From: UBA7239 sp964509075
GTDB lineage: Bacteria > Pseudomonadota > Gammaproteobacteria > Pseudomonadales > UBA7239
DNA length: 64,000 bases
Assembly (NCBI GenBank): GCA_964509075.1
Contig: CAZDWC010000003.1
Span: 248,001-312,000, forward strand
Reading direction: 5' to 3'
The position numbers were made by a program, and so were the translations under genes. The notes under the pieces are model-generated. The model saw only the letters and a program-made list of their open reading frames with translations, ran no database searches and was not told the DNA's origin. Of this stretch, positions 61,710-64,000 are shown piece after piece; positions within the stretch are counted from its first letter, which is position 1, and every line of letters begins with the position of its first letter.

Positions 61710-62652
61710 AAAAAACGCATGGCTGCCAGAGTTCTCGAAAAGAACAATGTCTCCATTTTTTCTTTACTTTGTGGCGGCATGGGTAATTCATAACCACGAT
61801 ATCGTCGCGGCGTTAACTGACAGCCTGATGAATCCAATGCAGAAAAGCGAGTATATTGCTATTCGCGTTGATAACATTAGGCATATGGTCTTTATACCGA
61901 TGCTTCACGCGTTAATTGTTTTTGGTATATGGGTATGCGTTAATTTTGCTGTATCTATAGCATGGGATTATGCGCGATTTTGGAACGAGAGATTTAAAAA
62001 GATGATAAGGGAAAATCATCTGTATTTTTCTGAATCTGAGGTTGATGAAATTAGAGATGGATATCTGAAAAGAATATCTGTCCTAGATAAGGAAAATGCT
62101 GGCCTAAGGGGTGAGATGCGCTCTCTTTCAGCTGATGTTGATAAGACGGCTATTGATAAAGCAAAAATTGATGATGATTTTTCTTCATATAGAGTAAGTG
62201 CTGATGCCGATTTTGCAAGGCTAAAAGAAGAAAAGGAATCTGCAATGGCCGAGATTAATAAGAAGGTTCTTGGTTATGAGGATAATATCAGGAAGCTTGA
62301 GTTTGACGTAAATGGCGCTTTTAAAGATGGCGTTATAAGTCTTTTTTCTGAAATGTTAACGCTTAAGAACAATGGTATTTTTAGTAGAATTTTTTCAGAG
62401 TACGACACTGCGTTTGTTATGGTTTTGAATGGTGGAGATAAAGCTGGTGATCATTTTAAAGATAATGCAAAGATAATGTTTTTTGCGAGCCATGGCTTGT
62501 CGTGGTTTGGTGCTTCTGGATTTATTTTTATATTTAGGAACAAAAGGAAGGCTGCGGCTGATGAAGTGTATAGAAATCAGGATCTTGATAAGATATTAAG
62601 TGATTTTGGTGAAAAAAATGGGTATAGCGTTGTTAAAAGGATTGATATTTAG
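61699..62652 (+). CDS. A+T-rich two-TM coiled-coil protein of unknown function
   Basis: A 317-residue protein with a hydrophobic segment near residues 16-35 (MSPFFLYFVAAWVIHNHDI), a second near 65-92 (MLHALIVFGIWVCVNFAVSIAW), a charged coiled coil of about 120 residues (ENHLYFSESEVDEIRDGYLK onward) and a globular C-terminal part (FSEYDTAFVMVLNGGDKAGD, LSWFGASGFIFIF). The gene is visibly richer in A+T than all its neighbours and lies at the junction between early-type genes and tail genes. This is the profile of an accessory (moron) gene, such as superinfection exclusion or anti-phage defence, but no family is recognised. Confidence 0.72.
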   Translation: MEIEKNAWLPEFSKRTMSPFFLYFVAAWVIHNHDIVAALTDSLMNPMQKSEYIAIRVDNIRHMVFIPMLHALIVFGIWVCVNFAVSIAWDYARFWNERFKKMIRENHLYFSESEVDEIRDGYLKRISVLDKENAGLRGEMRSLSADVDKTAIDKAKIDDDFSSYRVSADADFARLKEEKESAMAEINKKVLGYEDNIRKLEFDVNGAFKDGVISLFSEMLTLKNNGIFSRIFSEYDTAFVMVLNGGDKAGDHFKDNAKIMFFASHGLSWFGASGFIFIFRNKRKAAADEVYRNQDLDKILSDFGEKNGYSVVKRIDI

Positions 62653-62767
62653 TTGACTTAGTGTCGTGTTGTGATTTTTGTGGGTTTTTATCACCTAACG
62701 GTCGCCTGCATGCTGCATCGAAATATCTGATGCGTTTTGCTATTCCCGCGAGATAAAAGCAAATAAT

Positions 62768-63745
62768 CTATTCGGTCATCGCATCAACATGACCTTTGGC
62801 TGCACTGGCGCTTGTGCTGACGCTTGTGCCAGTGCTGGCATTGTTAGGCGCGGCCGTTGGCGTCGGTGATCCCGAGCCGGGGCTGTAAAGGTGTGTGTGC
62901 GCAGCAAACGCATTGGCCAGCGCGATAATGGCCTGAGCCAGTGCAGACACCTCAGCAAACAGGTTGTGGCTACTGTTGCCGATGTAATTGGCCGGCGATT
63001 CCAGATGCAGGCTGTCTCCGGATTTCAGGCGGGTGGCGTTTTGCACGGCTTGCGCAAGATTTCGTGCCACGTTCACGTTCATGTCGCTGGCTGTAGTCAA
63101 TGCCATGTTGTCAGCGCTGGAGAGATTCAGGCTGCCGCCAACCGCGAGACGGAACGCGCCCAGCACTTTGTTGAGCCAAGCACCTTTCACGGTACGCGTG
63201 CTGTTGCCTTCAACTGTCACAGTTTCCTGATGCAAACTCACCGTGCTGCTGAAAGCCTCGCGCACGTAGTCCTGGCATTCGTCACGCACGCGGCCATCGG
63301 TCTGGCGCAGCATGTTGCCTTCGGCGTCAATGCGCTGCTGCACACCTGAGCGCTGCTGTGTCACCAACTCGCCATTGGCGCAGGCTGGCATGGCACCGCC
63401 GTGCGGGTAGATGGCGGTGATGGCGGGTTTGTTCGGCGAGCCGTACACAAACTGCAACATCACCACGGTGCCGCGCTGTGGAAATCCAAACTGGCCCATT
63501 TCTGCACCGCCGCACACAGCTACCGGCAACGGCACCGCGTACAACACCGGCACTGCCGGATCCGCCGCGCCATGTTCATTGAGCACCTGCAAATCCACCG
63601 CGTAGCGCGGGCGAAAATCATCAGCAAGGTCACCGGCAGCAGGCGCATCCGCAACCGCCAGCACCTCGGCATAACGCGGGAGGTGATATCCGCCAGACAG
63701 CTCAGGAAAAAGCTGCAGAACAAGTCGCTTGATGGTTTCTCGCAC
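62768..63745 (-). CDS. phage baseplate assembly protein V-like (tail spike)
   Basis: A 325-residue structural protein of the gpV/Mu gp45-like group that forms the membrane-piercing tip of contractile tails. The N-terminal OB-fold part has VPLPVAVCGGAEMGQFGFPQRGTVVMLQF and NKPAITAIYPHG, and the rest is a repetitive beta-rich spike with SLNLSSADNMALTT and HLESPANYIGNSSH. A Ser/Thr/Pro/Ala-rich tail ends the protein. P2 gpV is about 211 residues, so this is a longer form. On the minus strand, opposite to the early genes; three bases after the next gene. Confidence 0.82.
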   Translation of the reverse strand: MRETIKRLVLQLFPELSGGYHLPRYAEVLAVADAPAAGDLADDFRPRYAVDLQVLNEHGAADPAVPVLYAVPLPVAVCGGAEMGQFGFPQRGTVVMLQFVYGSPNKPAITAIYPHGGAMPACANGELVTQQRSGVQQRIDAEGNMLRQTDGRVRDECQDYVREAFSSTVSLHQETVTVEGNSTRTVKGAWLNKVLGAFRLAVGGSLNLSSADNMALTTASDMNVNVARNLAQAVQNATRLKSGDSLHLESPANYIGNSSHNLFAEVSALAQAIIALANAFAAHTHLYSPGSGSPTPTAAPNNASTGTSVSTSASAAKGHVDAMTE

Positions 63746-63748
63746 CGG

Positions 63749-64000
63749 TCAGCCCTCGCAGGTCAGCGTCATGGTGTTGCCAGTCAGCAGCACATCAACC
63801 ACACGCATGCTGTTCATCACAGCGCCGGGCCGCATCGAGGGAATCGCTGCACATGTGTACCGGTTGCTGCTGGTAGCGCCTGAAAAGAAACCGTGCGGCA
63901 ATTCCACCGGGCATGTCACCCAATGGCTATGTGCGTGTGAGCCGGCATACACGCTGCCGTCACCGTTTTGCTGCCAGATGTAATCAGGGATCGCAAACAC
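63749..64000 (-). CDS. phage tail-region protein, partial at right edge
   Basis: The C-terminal 83 or more codons of a gene that continues beyond the window; the frame is open at 64000. Visible segments include YAGSHAHSHWVTCPVELPHGF and NSMRVVDVLLTGNTMTLTC. I do not recognise the family. Directly upstream of the gpV-like gene, on the same strand, so it is probably a tail-morphogenesis gene. Confidence 0.6.
   Translation of the reverse strand: MFAIPDYIWQQNGDGSVYAGSHAHSHWVTCPVELPHGFFSGATSSNRYTCAAIPSMRPGAVMNSMRVVDVLLTGNTMTLTCEG

Overview
The window looks like a chromosomal segment of a gammaproteobacterium with moderate G+C and tightly packed genes. The evidence is gene content and order: a single-chain purL, holD-rimI overlapping as in E. 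coli, a methyltransferase (YafS-like)-rnhA-dnaQ cluster, trxB-aat-bpt, a GacA/UvrY-type regulator and a lexA gene behind two SOS boxes. A Cellvibrionales/Pseudomonadales-like host is a guess from the mix of genes, not a demonstrated placement. Compaction is extreme in places: several operons are joined by ATGA start/stop overlaps, and several convergent pairs overlap at their 3' ends.

Layout. 1-7.5 kb: the 3' half of purL, a GacA-like response regulator, lexA, a manganese-type (yybP-ykoY) riboswitch in front of a GDT1/UPF0016 transporter, then leuA-holD-rimI, with an unannotated leucine-rich leader peptide ahead of leuA. 7.5-19.3 kb: queD, a PAS histidine kinase, a b-type cytochrome, a PEP-utilising enzyme, a bufferin-type RiPP operon (bufABC), and a small signalling block (membrane CheA-like kinase, CheY-like and CheX-like proteins) divergent from an EAL phosphodiesterase. 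19.4-29.7 kb: mostly envelope and lipid genes (an OlsF-like double acyltransferase, a PAP2 phosphatase, a glycosyltransferase, an LpxH-like phosphoesterase, a hexapeptide acetyltransferase, MltD, an acyltransferase) plus a truncated chemoreceptor and a diguanylate cyclase. 29.8-43.7 kb: a GldA/F/G-like ABC system, rsmJ, a NUDIX-AddA-AddB-like repair operon, murI, a peroxiredoxin, yajC and a PLP enzyme. 43.7-59.2 kb: a giant secreted choice-of-anchor I/PhoX-like protein, smc, bpt-aat-trxB, an unknown polytopic membrane protein, a coniferyl-aldehyde-dehydrogenase-like enzyme, dnaQ, rnhA, a methyltransferase and a DedA protein.

59.3-64.0 kb: the chromosome is interrupted. A 3' fragment of a tRNA-Leu gene without its 5' half marks the end of an integrated element. 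Inside are an XRE regulator, a tiny ORF, a RadC-family protein behind a promoter that carries a GACT-AAT-AGTC palindrome between its -35 and -10, an HTH protein, an A+T-rich two-TM coiled-coil protein of unknown function, and, on the opposite strand, tail genes (baseplate protein V and a partial gene). I read it as one end of a prophage or satellite; the integrase and the other att site lie outside the window.

The observations most worth follow-up are the leucine leader before leuA, the bufferin operon without a DoxX gene, the membrane CheA-like kinase with an internal Hpt domain, the A+T-rich prophage accessory protein, and the GACT/AGTC operator.
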